In this document: piece by piece, positions 54,069 through 63,894 of the stretch
Layout: every line of letters starts with the position of its first letter
Numbering within the stretch: the first letter of the stretch is position 1
The notes under the pieces: generated by a model
The model's input: the letters and a program-made list of their open reading frames with translations, nothing else
Databases searched by the model: none
What the model was told of the DNA's origin: nothing
Made by a program: the position numbers and the translations under genes
Assembly: GCF_030246945.1 (NCBI RefSeq)
Contig: NZ_CP126742.1
Coordinates: forward strand, 930,001-994,000
From: Microbacterium sp. zg-Y1090
GTDB taxonomy: Bacteria; Actinomycetota; Actinomycetes; Actinomycetales; Microbacteriaceae
Direction of reading: 5' to 3'
Length of the DNA: 64,000 bases

Positions 54069-55775
54069 TCAGACGGGGTGCACCGACTCGATGCTCGCCA
54101 CCGGCAGGGTGCGCTCGACGTCGGCCGCCTTGTCGCGTCCGCGCAGGCGTCCCCCGCCCAGGCCGCTGGCCTCGAGGGTGAACGCACGCGTGCTGCCGTC
54201 CGGCAGGCGCACCGTGACGGTGATGAGCGCCTTCGCGCGCACGGCGTGCTCGAGCTCGCGGCCCAGCCACGCGGCATCCGAGTCGGACTCGTGCGCGGCC
54301 CGCAGCCGTTCCAGCAACGGGGCGTAGGGGTCGGATGCCGGCTCCCCCGGCTGCGCGAGGCGGTGCCGCTGCACGGTGCGCGCGGTGCCCGAGGCATCGT
54401 GCATGCTCACCGGGTAGCGCGCGTCGGCGAGCATCCAGAAAACGGCGTCGGGGTTCGAGCGCGAGGCGAGACCCTCGGCGTGGCGCATGAGCCCGAGGGA
54501 GCGCAGCGCCTGGTCGACCGCCAGGGTGTCGAGCACGGCCGGGTCCTCGCTGCGTACGAGGGTGAGGCCGGAGGGGTCGTCGACGACCTTCACGAGGCCG
54601 TGCCGCGCTGCGGTGCGCTCGATCTCGTAGGCCAGCGGCTGAGGCAGGCCGGTCAGCGACAGCTCGGTGAGGAACGCGCGCATCGACTCGGCCGTCTCGC
54701 CCAGGGTGATGGCGGCGCCGATCGACTCCGGGGTGAACCGGTAGCTCGACGCCTGGGCGCGGGACTCCCGCAGCGCCATGGTGCGCAGACGCAGATCCAG
54801 GTGCGGGGCCAGCGGCCCCGGGGCGATGGCGGTGAGGTCGTTCTGCAGGAAGACCTTGTCCACCTCCGGCGGCAGCAGGGCGCGGAGGGCCTCGAGGTCG
54901 GCGTCGCCGCCGGCGGCCAGCCCCGCCGCCCAGGGCGCGCTGTGCCCGTCGGCGCCGACCATCGCCCACCGGTGCAGCAGGCTGCGCCACTGCTCGGCGC
55001 GCTCGGGCCACGACGGATCGAAGGGGTATGCCCGCGGCCAGTCGCCCACCGCGATCCAGCCGGCACCGTCTGCGCGCAGACCTGCAGGCAGAGCGTCTCG
55101 CAGCCGCCGGGCGACCTCGTCCCAGCGGGCGACGGAGCCGGCCTGCAGCCACTGCAGACCGTCGGCGGTGACGAGCCACTCCTTGCCCGTGGGCGCGGCG
55201 AGCCCGGTGGTGGCCGCAACGGCGACCAGTTCGTCGGCGGTGGCGGGGTCGTCCACGATGCCCGCTTCGAGCAGTCGCCGGCGCTCGCTGGCGCCCAGGG
55301 CGCCCGAGCCGATGCGCGCCAGCGGCGAGGTCAGCGCCAGCTGCAGGATCTCGGCGAGCGTCGCCGCGGCGGTGAACGCGCGTTCGGCTGCGGCTGCATC
55401 CGACTCGGTGGCGCCCGCGGCCGGTTCGGGCGCGGCCGGCGCGACCGGCGCCATCGTGGCCACGGCGGCGGCGACGGCCGGGTACGCCGACCCGTCAGGG
55501 GCGACCAGCGCTCGGGTGGTCAGCGCGCTGCGGGCCGGTTCGGGCGCGGTGCCGCCGTCGGCCACGGCGGCCAGGGCTTCGGCGAGCGGGCGGGGAAGGG
55601 AAGCGAGCGCCCGGGTGAGCGCAGGGGCATCCTGCAGGGCTTCAGCGGCGTCGAAGAAGTCCGCCCACGATGCGTTCGGAGAGGCGCCGCGTTCGGCGAG
55701 TACGGCGCTCAGCACGGCGTCGTTCTGCGTGGCCAGCCAGGTGGCCAGTGCGCGGGAGTCTGCCGAGGAGGCCAT
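54069..55775 (-). CDS. Helicase-associated (XPB-linked) domain protein
   Basis: A 568-residue protein of the Helicase_C_3 / XPB-associated type found next to XPB genes in actinobacteria. There is no Walker motif. It has long Ala-rich helical regions, LLPPEVDKVFLQNDLTAIAPGPL (a conserved block, here 23 letters described as LLPPEVDKVFLQ plus NDLTAIAPGPL), and a C-terminal SYRFTPESI and WLGRELEHAVRA region. It may support the helicase in repair; its action is unknown. ATG 55775 lies 2 bases after a small membrane gene's stop. Confidence 0.78.
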   Translation of the reverse strand: MASSADSRALATWLATQNDAVLSAVLAERGASPNASWADFFDAAEALQDAPALTRALASLPRPLAEALAAVADGGTAPEPARSALTTRALVAPDGSAYPAVAAAVATMAPVAPAAPEPAAGATESDAAAAERAFTAAATLAEILQLALTSPLARIGSGALGASERRRLLEAGIVDDPATADELVAVAATTGLAAPTGKEWLVTADGLQWLQAGSVARWDEVARRLRDALPAGLRADGAGWIAVGDWPRAYPFDPSWPERAEQWRSLLHRWAMVGADGHSAPWAAGLAAGGDADLEALRALLPPEVDKVFLQNDLTAIAPGPLAPHLDLRLRTMALRESRAQASSYRFTPESIGAAITLGETAESMRAFLTELSLTGLPQPLAYEIERTAARHGLVKVVDDPSGLTLVRSEDPAVLDTLAVDQALRSLGLMRHAEGLASRSNPDAVFWMLADARYPVSMHDASGTARTVQRHRLAQPGEPASDPYAPLLERLRAAHESDSDAAWLGRELEHAVRAKALITVTVRLPDGSTRAFTLEASGLGGGRLRGRDKAADVERTLPVASIESVHPV

Positions 55776-55777
55776 GG

Positions 55778-56044
55778 TCAGTGTGCCTTGTTGGCACGAG
55801 CCCTTCGGACGAAGCTCATGATGACGAGGGTCATCAGCAGGACGAAGGCCACGGGCGGGGCGAACCAGACGATCGCTCCCACGGTGGGCCAGATGCCCGA
55901 CCGCATGTCGCCTCCGGTGGACGATCCGACGATGATCGCCACGAAGCACACGATCGACAGCAGCAGCAGGCCGAAGGACATGTAGGCGAGGATGCGGTCG
56001 ATCCGGCGGACCGGCACGTCTTCGCGCGGTGAAGGTGTGCTCAT
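55778..56044 (-). CDS. Small two-helix membrane protein
   Basis: 88 residues with two membrane helices (about 16-40 and 52-77) and a basic C-terminus. It begins an operon with the helicase-associated gene, 2 bases apart. It resembles actinobacterial membrane proteins of unknown function; no family is assigned. Confidence 0.7.
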   Translation of the reverse strand: MSTPSPREDVPVRRIDRILAYMSFGLLLLSIVCFVAIIVGSSTGGDMRSGIWPTVGAIVWFAPPVAFVLLMTLVIMSFVRRARANKAH

Positions 56045-56146
56045 TCGCTCCAGACTAGTGGGTGGTCGGTGCCGTAGGCTTGAGTCGGGGTTCCATCGGC
56101 CCTATTTTTCCCTGCCCGCGCGCAGGCCCGATTCAGCGAGGTTCGC

Positions 56147-56530
56147 ATGCCCACCGGCAAGGTCAGGTTCTACGACGACGAGAAGGGGTTCGGCTTCATC
56201 TCCGCCGATGACGGCCAGGACGTCTTCCTGCACGCCTCCGCCCTCCCCGCCGGCACGACCGGCCTCAAGCCGGGCACCCGGCTGGAGTTCGGGGTGGCAG
56301 ACGGCAAGCGCGGACTGCAGGCGCTCTCGGTGCGCGTGCTGGAGGCGCCGGTCAGTCTCGCCAAGCGGTCCCGCAAGCCCGCCGACGACATGGCGATCAT
56401 CGTCGAGGACCTCGTGAAGCTGCTCGACGACATCGGCGGCGACCTGCGCCGTGGCCGCTACCCCAGCGGTTCCCACGCCAAGAAGGTCGCGGCCGTGCTG
56501 CGCAAGGTCGCCGATGACTTCGAAGCCTGA
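56147..56530 (+). CDS. Cold-shock domain protein with helical extension
   Basis: A 127-residue protein: cold-shock domain (about 1-65) with KVRFYDDEKGFGFIS and DVFLHASAL, then a helical, basic extension (about 66-127) with AIIVEDLVKLLDDIGGDLRRG. This longer CSD form is common in actinobacteria. Its stop overlaps the next gene by 17 bases. Confidence 0.9.
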   Translation: MPTGKVRFYDDEKGFGFISADDGQDVFLHASALPAGTTGLKPGTRLEFGVADGKRGLQALSVRVLEAPVSLAKRSRKPADDMAIIVEDLVKLLDDIGGDLRRGRYPSGSHAKKVAAVLRKVADDFEA

Positions 56531-57218
56531 GCCCGCCGACGAGCGGCTGCTGCACGCTCACGACCTGGCCCGCGCCGCGCTGCGCGAGGTGACCCCCGAC
56601 GCGACCATCGGCGATGCCGCCGGCTACACGGTGGAAGAGGGCGGCGTCGTCTCGCTGCGCTTCAACAACCGGATGCCGGGATACCCGGGCTGGTTCTGGA
56701 CGGTCAGCGTCGCCGCCGTCGAGGATGCCGACCCGACCGTGCTCGAGGTCGAGCTGCTGCCCGGTGACGGCGCGCTGCTCGCTCCCGAATGGGTGCCGTG
56801 GGCCGTGCGGCTCGCGGACTACCAGGCAGCCCAGGCAGCCCAGGCGGCCGCCGCAGCCGAAGCCGGGGAGCCCGTCGAGGACGGCGACGAGTCCTACGAC
56901 GTCGAAGACCTCGACGACCTGGATGCCGCCGACTTCGACGACGACGGCTCCGCCATCCTGCACGGCGGCGACCTGGACGGCGTGGACATCGACGAGCTCG
57001 ATGACAGCGGCATCGAAGACGCGCTCGCCCAGGACGGCGACGACGACGTCGATGACGACGCGGACGACGATGACTCGGACGACGATGACTCGGACAACGA
57101 CGCCGACGATGACGTGGACGACGACTCGGACGACGACGACTCCGATGACGACGAAGCCGACGATGACGTGGACGACGACTCGGACGACGACGACTCCGAC
57201 GAGGACGACGACCGCTAG
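56514..57218 (+). CDS. DUF3027 protein with a long Asp/Ser-rich tail
   Basis: A 234-residue protein. Residues about 1-110 form DUF3027 (AREALREVTP-like AALREVTPDA, FNNRMPGYPGWFWTVSVA). From about residue 120 the chain is almost only Asp, Ser and Val in repeats of 18 residues, with the same 54-bp DNA unit at 57105 and 57159. The protein is strongly acidic and the tail is probably disordered. It overlaps the CSD gene by 17 bases, so the two are co-expressed. Confidence 0.85.
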   Translation: MTSKPEPADERLLHAHDLARAALREVTPDATIGDAAGYTVEEGGVVSLRFNNRMPGYPGWFWTVSVAAVEDADPTVLEVELLPGDGALLAPEWVPWAVRLADYQAAQAAQAAAAAEAGEPVEDGDESYDVEDLDDLDAADFDDDGSAILHGGDLDGVDIDELDDSGIEDALAQDGDDDVDDDADDDDSDDDDSDNDADDDVDDDSDDDDSDDDEADDDVDDDSDDDDSDEDDDR

Positions 57219-57226
57219 AACGAACG

Positions 57227-57265
57227 CGAAGGGGGCCGACGTCGTGTGACGCCGGCCCCCTTTCG
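57227..57265 (+). terminator. Intrinsic terminator after the DUF3027 gene
   Basis: CGAAGGGGGCCGACGTC (57227-57243) pairs with 57248-57265 (GACGCCGGCCCCCTTTCG) with loop GTGT, one wobble and one bulge; CTTTCG at the end gives a short T run. It can also act on convergent transcription from serC. Confidence 0.75.
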
Positions 57266-57277
57266 TGTTCGCGGGTG

Positions 57278-57417
57278 TCAGCCCCGCACGGTGAACGGTG
57301 CGCTCAGCAGCGCGCCCTCGCGCGACGACGGGCCGACCAGCAGCTCGAAGGCGCCGGGCTCGACGACGCGGCGACCCGCGGCATCCACGATGGTGCAGTC
57401 GGCCTGAGGGCCGCCGA
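57278..57417 (-). pseudogene. Remnant of a GH3 beta-glucosidase C-terminal domain
   Basis: In minus-strand sense the frame directly after the serC stop reads about 46 residues: TIVDAAGRRVVEPGAFELLV, then GPSSREGALLSAPFTVRG and a TGA at 57278. This matches the fibronectin-III-like end of GH3 beta-glucosidases. Nothing of the catalytic domains is present, so it is a relic left by deletion. Confidence 0.55.
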
Positions 57418-57418
57418 C

Positions 57419-59421
<2,003 letters not shown>

Positions 59422-59424
59422 AGG

Positions 59425-59536
59425 GAAGTCCCACGGCGAGAAGCACGCCAACGGATGCCACGAGGATTGCCTCCCCGGCTCGTCTTCCACGTGGGATCGC
59501 ATATCTGTGCCCCGACACCGAATGCCGACGAGCCGG
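59425..59536 (+). promoter_or_regulatory. Structured leader of the M23 peptidase, possible pseudoknot
   Basis: Two strong pairings cross each other: TCCCACG (59430-59436) with CGTGGGA (59490-59496), and CCGGCTCGTC (59475-59484) with GACGAGCCGG (59527-59536). They would form a pseudoknot, or two competing states. Peptidoglycan-hydrolase genes of actinobacteria are often controlled by leader RNAs, but no known class is recognised here. Confidence 0.5.
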
Positions 59537-59570
59537 CGTCACTCGGCGCGGAGGCGCGCGGAGGGTTGAC

Positions 59571-60488
59571 TTGACCGAAGCACAAGATTCGTCTCGCGGT
59601 GACGCTGAGATCGCTCCCACGCGCGGGACTCGTCGATCTGCGCGGAGCCTCGCAGCCGCCGCGTCCACGCGGCTCGTGCGGCGTCGTCCGGCCGTTCCCG
59701 CCGCGGCATCCGCGTCATCGCTGCCTCGGGCCGAGAAGAACAGGCCCGCCCGCAACATCACGATCGTCGCGATGGTCGTGGGCCTCGTGGCCTCCGTCGC
59801 GCTGCCGGCCTACGCCGCCTCCTCGCGTCCGGTGGCCGATGAGGTCGCCGTGACCCAGCACCAGGTCGCCGCCGACAACGCGCAGTCGCTCGTCGTGGCA
59901 TCCGAGGCCACCCCCGAAGCGCTCGAGCGCTACAGCTACTCGGCCACCACGCCCGAGGAGATCGAGAAGAAGAAGGCCGAAGAAGCCGCCGCCGCGCGCG
60001 CCGCCGCCGCGGCCGTCGCCCGGGCGAGCGCCGTCACGCGCACCGCCGAGGTCGCCTCGGTCGACCTGTCGATGACCGCTCCCGGCTCGGGCGAGGTGCG
60101 CTGGCCGGTCACCGCCTTCACCTACCAGAGCTACAACCTCTTCGGCGGATATCCCGGACACAAGGGCTTCGACCTCATGTCGGGCTCAGGCACCCCCATC
60201 TTCGCCGCGGCATCCGGCGTCGTGCGCACCTCGACCGACGGCGGCGGCAGCTACGGCGCCGTCGTGATGATCGACTCGGTCGTCGGCGGCCAGCAGGTCA
60301 GCACCACGTACGCGCACATGAGCTACGGCACCCGCGTCGTCTCGGCCGGCCAGAGCGTGCAGGCCGGGCAGCTGATCGGCCAGGTCGGCCAGAGCGGCAA
60401 CGCCACCGCGCCGCACCTGCACTTCGAGGTGCAGGTCAACGGGTCGTTCGTCGATCCGCTGGCGTGGCTGCAGAGCAACGCGGGCTGA
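59571..60488 (+). CDS. Secreted M23-family peptidoglycan endopeptidase
   Basis: A 305-residue LytM-type metallopeptidase. A long N-terminal cytoplasmic part precedes one membrane/signal segment (about 62-83, ending in AYA). A charged Ala/Glu helix follows (about 110-160), then the M23 domain with His 197 and Asp 201 (GHKGFD), His 249 (YAHM) and His 282/284 (HLHFEV). It would cut peptide bonds in the wall. The start is TTG 59571, supported by GGAGGG upstream. Confidence 0.93.
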   Translation: MTEAQDSSRGDAEIAPTRGTRRSARSLAAAASTRLVRRRPAVPAAASASSLPRAEKNRPARNITIVAMVVGLVASVALPAYAASSRPVADEVAVTQHQVAADNAQSLVVASEATPEALERYSYSATTPEEIEKKKAEEAAAARAAAAAVARASAVTRTAEVASVDLSMTAPGSGEVRWPVTAFTYQSYNLFGGYPGHKGFDLMSGSGTPIFAAASGVVRTSTDGGGSYGAVVMIDSVVGGQQVSTTYAHMSYGTRVVSAGQSVQAGQLIGQVGQSGNATAPHLHFEVQVNGSFVDPLAWLQSNAG

Positions 60489-60626
60489 GTCCGCTTCGTC
60501 GCCCGGCTGTGCCGGGGACGTGGGCGTGTGCGACACGCGCAACCCGCCGTTCTTCCGCTCTCCGGCGCCCATGGGTGGAGGGTGGGTTACCCTGATCCCG
60601 ACGCTGAGAGAAGCGGAGGGAAGCCG

Positions 60627-60737
60627 ATGGACGGCACGCGACGCACCCGAACCACGGGTGCGCTCGGGCTGCTCGTCCTTCGGCATCGTGAGATCGGATG
60701 CCGCGGTGCTGCCGCGGCGCCCAGGCGCTGTCTGTGA
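60627..60737 (+). CDS. 36-residue small ORF or leader peptide
   Basis: ATG 60627 has an excellent ribosome site (GGAGG at 60615-60619, 7 bases away). The product is basic (MDGTRRTRTTGALG at the start, CRGAAAAPRRCL at the end). The TGA stop (60735-60737) lies in the loop of the following terminator hairpin and the last codons form its 5' arm, so a ribosome reaching the end would prevent the hairpin. It may be a leader peptide of an attenuator or a short protein gene. Confidence 0.5.
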   Translation: MDGTRRTRTTGALGLLVLRHREIGCRGAAAAPRRCL

Positions 60738-60753
60738 GGACGGCGCCTTTTTT
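60723..60753 (+). terminator. Intrinsic terminator with a T6 run
   Basis: AGGCGCTGTC (60723-60732) pairs with GACGGCGCCT (60739-60748) with one wobble and loop TGTGAG, followed by six T (60748-60753). This is the most classical rho-independent terminator of the window. It lies 80 bases before the HNH gene. Confidence 0.85.
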
Positions 60754-60832
60754 CATACCCTGACGCGGATCGATCGTCACCGCAGTTCGAATTTCCGGGA
60801 ATCCGTTCCGGCCATTCGAGAGGACATCGATT

Positions 60833-61330
60833 GTGCGCACACTGGTGCTGAACGCCGGCTACGAGCCGCTGGCCGTCATCTCCTTCAAGCGAGCCCTGGT
60901 GCTCGTGATGAATGAGAAGGCCACCATCGTCGAACGCGTCGAGGGCGACCCCGTCTGGGGTGCGCGCGGCGCCTACGACCGACCGGCGGTGATCCTGCTC
61001 ACCCGCTATGTGCGGGTGCCGGGCGCGCGGCGGGTGCCGGTGACGCGCCGCGGCGTGCTGCGCCGTGATGGGCACCACTGCGCCTACTGCGGCAAGGCGG
61101 CGGCGACCATCGACCACGTGATGCCGCGCTCGCGCGGCGGCGCCGACTCGTGGGAGAACCTCGTGGCCGCGTGCGTGCGCTGCAACAACACCAAGGGCGA
61201 CCGCACGCCGCAGGAGATCGGGTGGCACCTGCGGGTCACCCCGCGTGCTCCCCGCGGCGCGCAGTGGACCGTGCGCGGCACCGAGCGCAGCGACCCGCGC
61301 TGGGAGCCGTACCTGGTGCTCGCCGCGTAG
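60833..61330 (+). CDS. HNH endonuclease
   Basis: A 165-residue protein: an N-terminal beta domain beginning TLVLNAGYEPLAVISFKRAL, then the HNH domain with CAYCG, TIDHVMPRSRGGADSWENLVAAC and CNNTKGDRTPQEI, where two CxxC pairs bind zinc and the second His lies in DHV. This form is conserved in actinobacteria and cyanobacteria and is not tied to a mobile element. GTG 60833 follows GAGAGGA. Confidence 0.9.
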   Translation: MRTLVLNAGYEPLAVISFKRALVLVMNEKATIVERVEGDPVWGARGAYDRPAVILLTRYVRVPGARRVPVTRRGVLRRDGHHCAYCGKAAATIDHVMPRSRGGADSWENLVAACVRCNNTKGDRTPQEIGWHLRVTPRAPRGAQWTVRGTERSDPRWEPYLVLAA

Positions 61331-61492
61331 CGCGGGGCGCGAGGCGGTTGCGGGACTCGGGGTTTGTGGCGCCCGGGGGCGTGTGTGGTGCCCGGGTGCC
61401 GAGGGCAGTGTCGCGCTCCGGCATCCCACGCGGCATTCGCCCCGCGGGCGATGTCGGAACCCGAGCGTATCTTCGACCCTGACGTTGATGAT

Positions 61493-61510
61493 CTAGAACA
61501 TCCGTTCTAG
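61493..61510. promoter_or_regulatory. LexA (SOS) box before imuA'
   Basis: CTAGAAC-ATCC-GTTCTAG is a perfect inverted repeat with seven-base arms. The core GAAC-n4-GTTC matches the LexA box of Gram-positive bacteria. It lies 9 bases before the first gene of the mutasome operon. Confidence 0.9.
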
Positions 61511-61519
61511 TCTGGGTTG

Positions 61520-62224
61520 GTGAGGTCGATCGTGCGCAACCGGGCTGCGGCAGAAGACGTGCAGCGTCTGCGCGCGCAGCTCGAGCGCGTGCAGGGGCGT
61601 CGCATGGACGCCCCGGTGCTGCCCGCCGACCCGGCGCTCGCGGGACTGCTGCCGAGGCGCGGGCTGCGGCCGGGGTCGGCGTACGCGCTCGGCTCGTCGC
61701 TCACGCTGCTGTCGGCGCTGCTGGCGCCGCCCTCGCAGGCCGGCTCCTGGTGCGGGGTGGTCGGCATGCCGGAGTTCGGTGCCGAGGCGGCCGAGCGGGT
61801 GGGGGTCGCCCTCGACAAGCTGGTGCTGATCCCCGAGCCCGGCACCCGGTGGCTGGCGGTGACGGCGGCCATCGCCGAGGTGCTGCCGGTGGTGGCGGTG
61901 CGCCCGCCCTCGCGGGCGAGGGATGCCGACGTCTCGCGGCTGGCCGCCCGGCTGCGTGAGCGCGGCGCGGTGCTGCTGGTGCAGGGCACCTGGCCGCAGA
62001 CCGAGGCGATGATCGACGTGAGCGACCCGGTGTGGTCGGGGGTCGGCGACGGCTATGGCTACCTCGCCGCGCGCGAGCTCACCGTCACCGTCACGAGCCG
62101 CCGCACCCCGGTGCCGCGCCGCGCGCGCGTGCAGCTGCCGGCATCGTCGGGGCAGGTGGCCGCGGCATCCACCCCGGTGCCGCGCTCGGTGCCGCTGCCG
62201 ATTCCCATCCGGGCGGCGGGATGA
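61520..62224 (+). CDS. imuA': ImuA'-like mutasome protein
   Basis: A 234-residue protein upstream of imuB. It resembles a degenerate RecA-like fold (LLPRRGLRPGSAYALGSS, VLIPEPGTRWLAVTAAI), but has no intact Walker A. ImuA' works with ImuB and DnaE2 in damage-induced mutagenesis. The GTG at 61520 is used; a TTG one codon earlier is also possible. It sits just behind the LexA box and overlaps imuB by four bases. Confidence 0.8.
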   Translation: MRSIVRNRAAAEDVQRLRAQLERVQGRRMDAPVLPADPALAGLLPRRGLRPGSAYALGSSLTLLSALLAPPSQAGSWCGVVGMPEFGAEAAERVGVALDKLVLIPEPGTRWLAVTAAIAEVLPVVAVRPPSRARDADVSRLAARLRERGAVLLVQGTWPQTEAMIDVSDPVWSGVGDGYGYLAARELTVTVTSRRTPVPRRARVQLPASSGQVAAASTPVPRSVPLPIPIRAAG

Positions 62225-63756
62225 GCACCGCACCCGACACCCCCGTGCCCCGCACCCTCGTGCTGTGGCTGCCGGACTGGCCCGTCGTCGCCCTCGCCCG
62301 CGAGGCGGGGGTGGATGCCGCCGCGCCCGTCGCCGTGCTCGCCAAGGGGGCGGTGGTCGCCTGTTCCGCGGCCGCCCGCGCCGAGGGGGTGCGGCGAGGG
62401 CAGCGCCGCCGTGATGCGCAGGCCCGGTGCCCGCAGCTGACGGTCGCCGACGCCGACCCCACCCGCGACCAGCGGGTGTTCGCGCCGCTCATCGCCCGCA
62501 TCGAGGAGCTCGCCCCCGGGGTGCAGCTGCTGCGGGCGGGCCTCTGCGCACTGCGCGCCCGGGGTCCGGCCCGCTATTACGGCGGCGAGGAGCGTGCCGC
62601 CCACACCCTGCGCGATGCGATGGGCGAGACCGACACCCGCATCGCGATCGCCGACGGCCCCTTCACCGCAGAGCAGGCAGCCCGCCGCACCCTCGCCGAC
62701 GCGCCGGTGCGGATCGTGCCGGCGGGGGAGTCCGCCGCTTTCCTCGCGCCGCTGCCGATCACCGCGCTCGACGAGCCCGACATCGTCGACCTGCTGGGAC
62801 GGCTCGGCGTGCAGAGCCTCGGGCAGTTCGCGGCCCTCCCCGCCGAGCGCGTCGGCGAGCGGCTGGGGGAGCGCGGCATCCGCCTGCACGCGCTCGCGGC
62901 CGGGCGCGACTCCCGTCCCGTGCAGCCGCGCACGCCGCCGCCGGATCTCGACCGCGAGGTGGCGTTCGAGCCGCCGCTCCAGATCGCCGACCAGGTGGCC
63001 TTCGCGATGCGCGTCGCCGCCGAGGAGTTCATCGGCGCGCTCGGCGCCCTCGACCTCGTGTGCACCGAGCTGCGGGTGCAGATCACCGGCGACCGCGCCG
63101 AGAATAGCGAGCGGGTGTGGCTGCACCCCGGCGCGTTCACCGCCGGCGAGGTGGTCGACCGGGTGCGCTGGCAGCTGGGCGAGGCGGGGCTGCGCAGCGC
63201 CGTCACACGGGTGCGCATCGCTCCCGAGACGGTGGATGCCGCCGCCCACCACGTGCGCTCGCTGTTCGGCGGCGGGCCGGACGAGCGCGTGCACCATGCG
63301 CTGTCGCGGGTGCAGGCGATGCTGGGGCATCGCGGCGTGGTGACGCCCGTCGTCGGGGGCGGCCGCTGGCTGAGCGAGCGGCAGGTGCTCGTGCCGTGGG
63401 GCGACCGCCCGGTGGTGCCGCGGCCCCGCGAGCGGCCGTGGCCCGGGAGCCTTCCCGACCCGCTGCCGTCGACGGTGTTCGACCCGCCGCTGCCGGTGGC
63501 GGTGGTCGATGCCGACGGCGACACAGTGGCCGTCGGCGACCGCGACGCGCTGACCGCGCCGCCGGCGGTGCTGGTCGAGAGCGGGCGGCGCCGGCGCATC
63601 GACGCGTGGGCGGGGCCGTGGCCGGTGCGCGAGCGCGGGTGGGATGCCGCGCGCGCCCGGCAGGCGCACCGGTTCCAGGTGGTGGATGCCGAGCAGTCCG
63701 CGTGGCTGCTCGTGTGCGAGGCCGGCGACTGGTCCGCCGAGGGTCGTTATGACTGA
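62221..63756 (+). CDS. imuB: ImuB, catalytically inactive Y-family polymerase
   Basis: A 511-residue protein of the Y-polymerase fold. At the place of the DxDxFFA motif it reads LWLPDWPVVALA, and where SxDE is expected it reads LCALRARGPARYYGGE, so metal-binding residues are missing, as known for ImuB. The helix-hairpin-helix region (LLGRLGVQSLGQFAALP) and little-finger domain are kept. ImuB bridges the beta clamp and DnaE2. The start overlaps imuA' as ATGA. Confidence 0.93.
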   Translation: MSTAPDTPVPRTLVLWLPDWPVVALAREAGVDAAAPVAVLAKGAVVACSAAARAEGVRRGQRRRDAQARCPQLTVADADPTRDQRVFAPLIARIEELAPGVQLLRAGLCALRARGPARYYGGEERAAHTLRDAMGETDTRIAIADGPFTAEQAARRTLADAPVRIVPAGESAAFLAPLPITALDEPDIVDLLGRLGVQSLGQFAALPAERVGERLGERGIRLHALAAGRDSRPVQPRTPPPDLDREVAFEPPLQIADQVAFAMRVAAEEFIGALGALDLVCTELRVQITGDRAENSERVWLHPGAFTAGEVVDRVRWQLGEAGLRSAVTRVRIAPETVDAAAHHVRSLFGGGPDERVHHALSRVQAMLGHRGVVTPVVGGGRWLSERQVLVPWGDRPVVPRPRERPWPGSLPDPLPSTVFDPPLPVAVVDADGDTVAVGDRDALTAPPAVLVESGRRRRIDAWAGPWPVRERGWDAARARQAHRFQVVDAEQSAWLLVCEAGDWSAEGRYD

Positions 63757-63759
63757 CCG

Positions 63760-63871
63760 GTCGTTGAGCGAGCCCCACCGGTCGTTGAGCGAGCGGAGCG
63801 AGACGAAACGCAGCAACCCACAGTCGGGACCGCGTTTCGTCTCGGTCGCTGCGCTCCCTCGCTCAACGACC
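63760..63871. repeat. Palindromic element between imuB and dnaE2
   Basis: GGTCGTTGAGCGAG occurs at 63759-63772 and 63780-63793; the second begins a long inverted repeat whose arms are 63780-63810 and 63832-63871 (ends GGTCGTTGAGCGAG / CTCGCTCAACGACC; inner AGACGAAACG / CGTTTCGTCT). The arms match apart from small gaps. It fills most of the 138-base spacer inside the operon. Confidence 0.8.
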
Positions 63872-63894
63872 CGCCCCCGAACGGGCCCCCGCTG

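Larger units (their letters stand above)
60489..60832. other. Gap upstream of the HNH gene with a small ORF and a terminator
   Basis: This 344-base stretch holds a 36-codon ORF (60627-60737), a hairpin (60700-60718) and an intrinsic terminator (60723-60753), described separately. TACCCT -10-like elements occur at 60588-60593 and again just past the terminator at 60757-60762, so a short transcript could start before the ORF and the HNH gene could have its own promoter. Confidence 0.6.

Noticed and set aside
60585..60640. Pieces resembling a TPP riboswitch (CTGAGA and AGGGAAG)
   Set aside because: The order and the middle part of the TPP core are missing, and the downstream gene is an HNH nuclease, not a thiamine gene.
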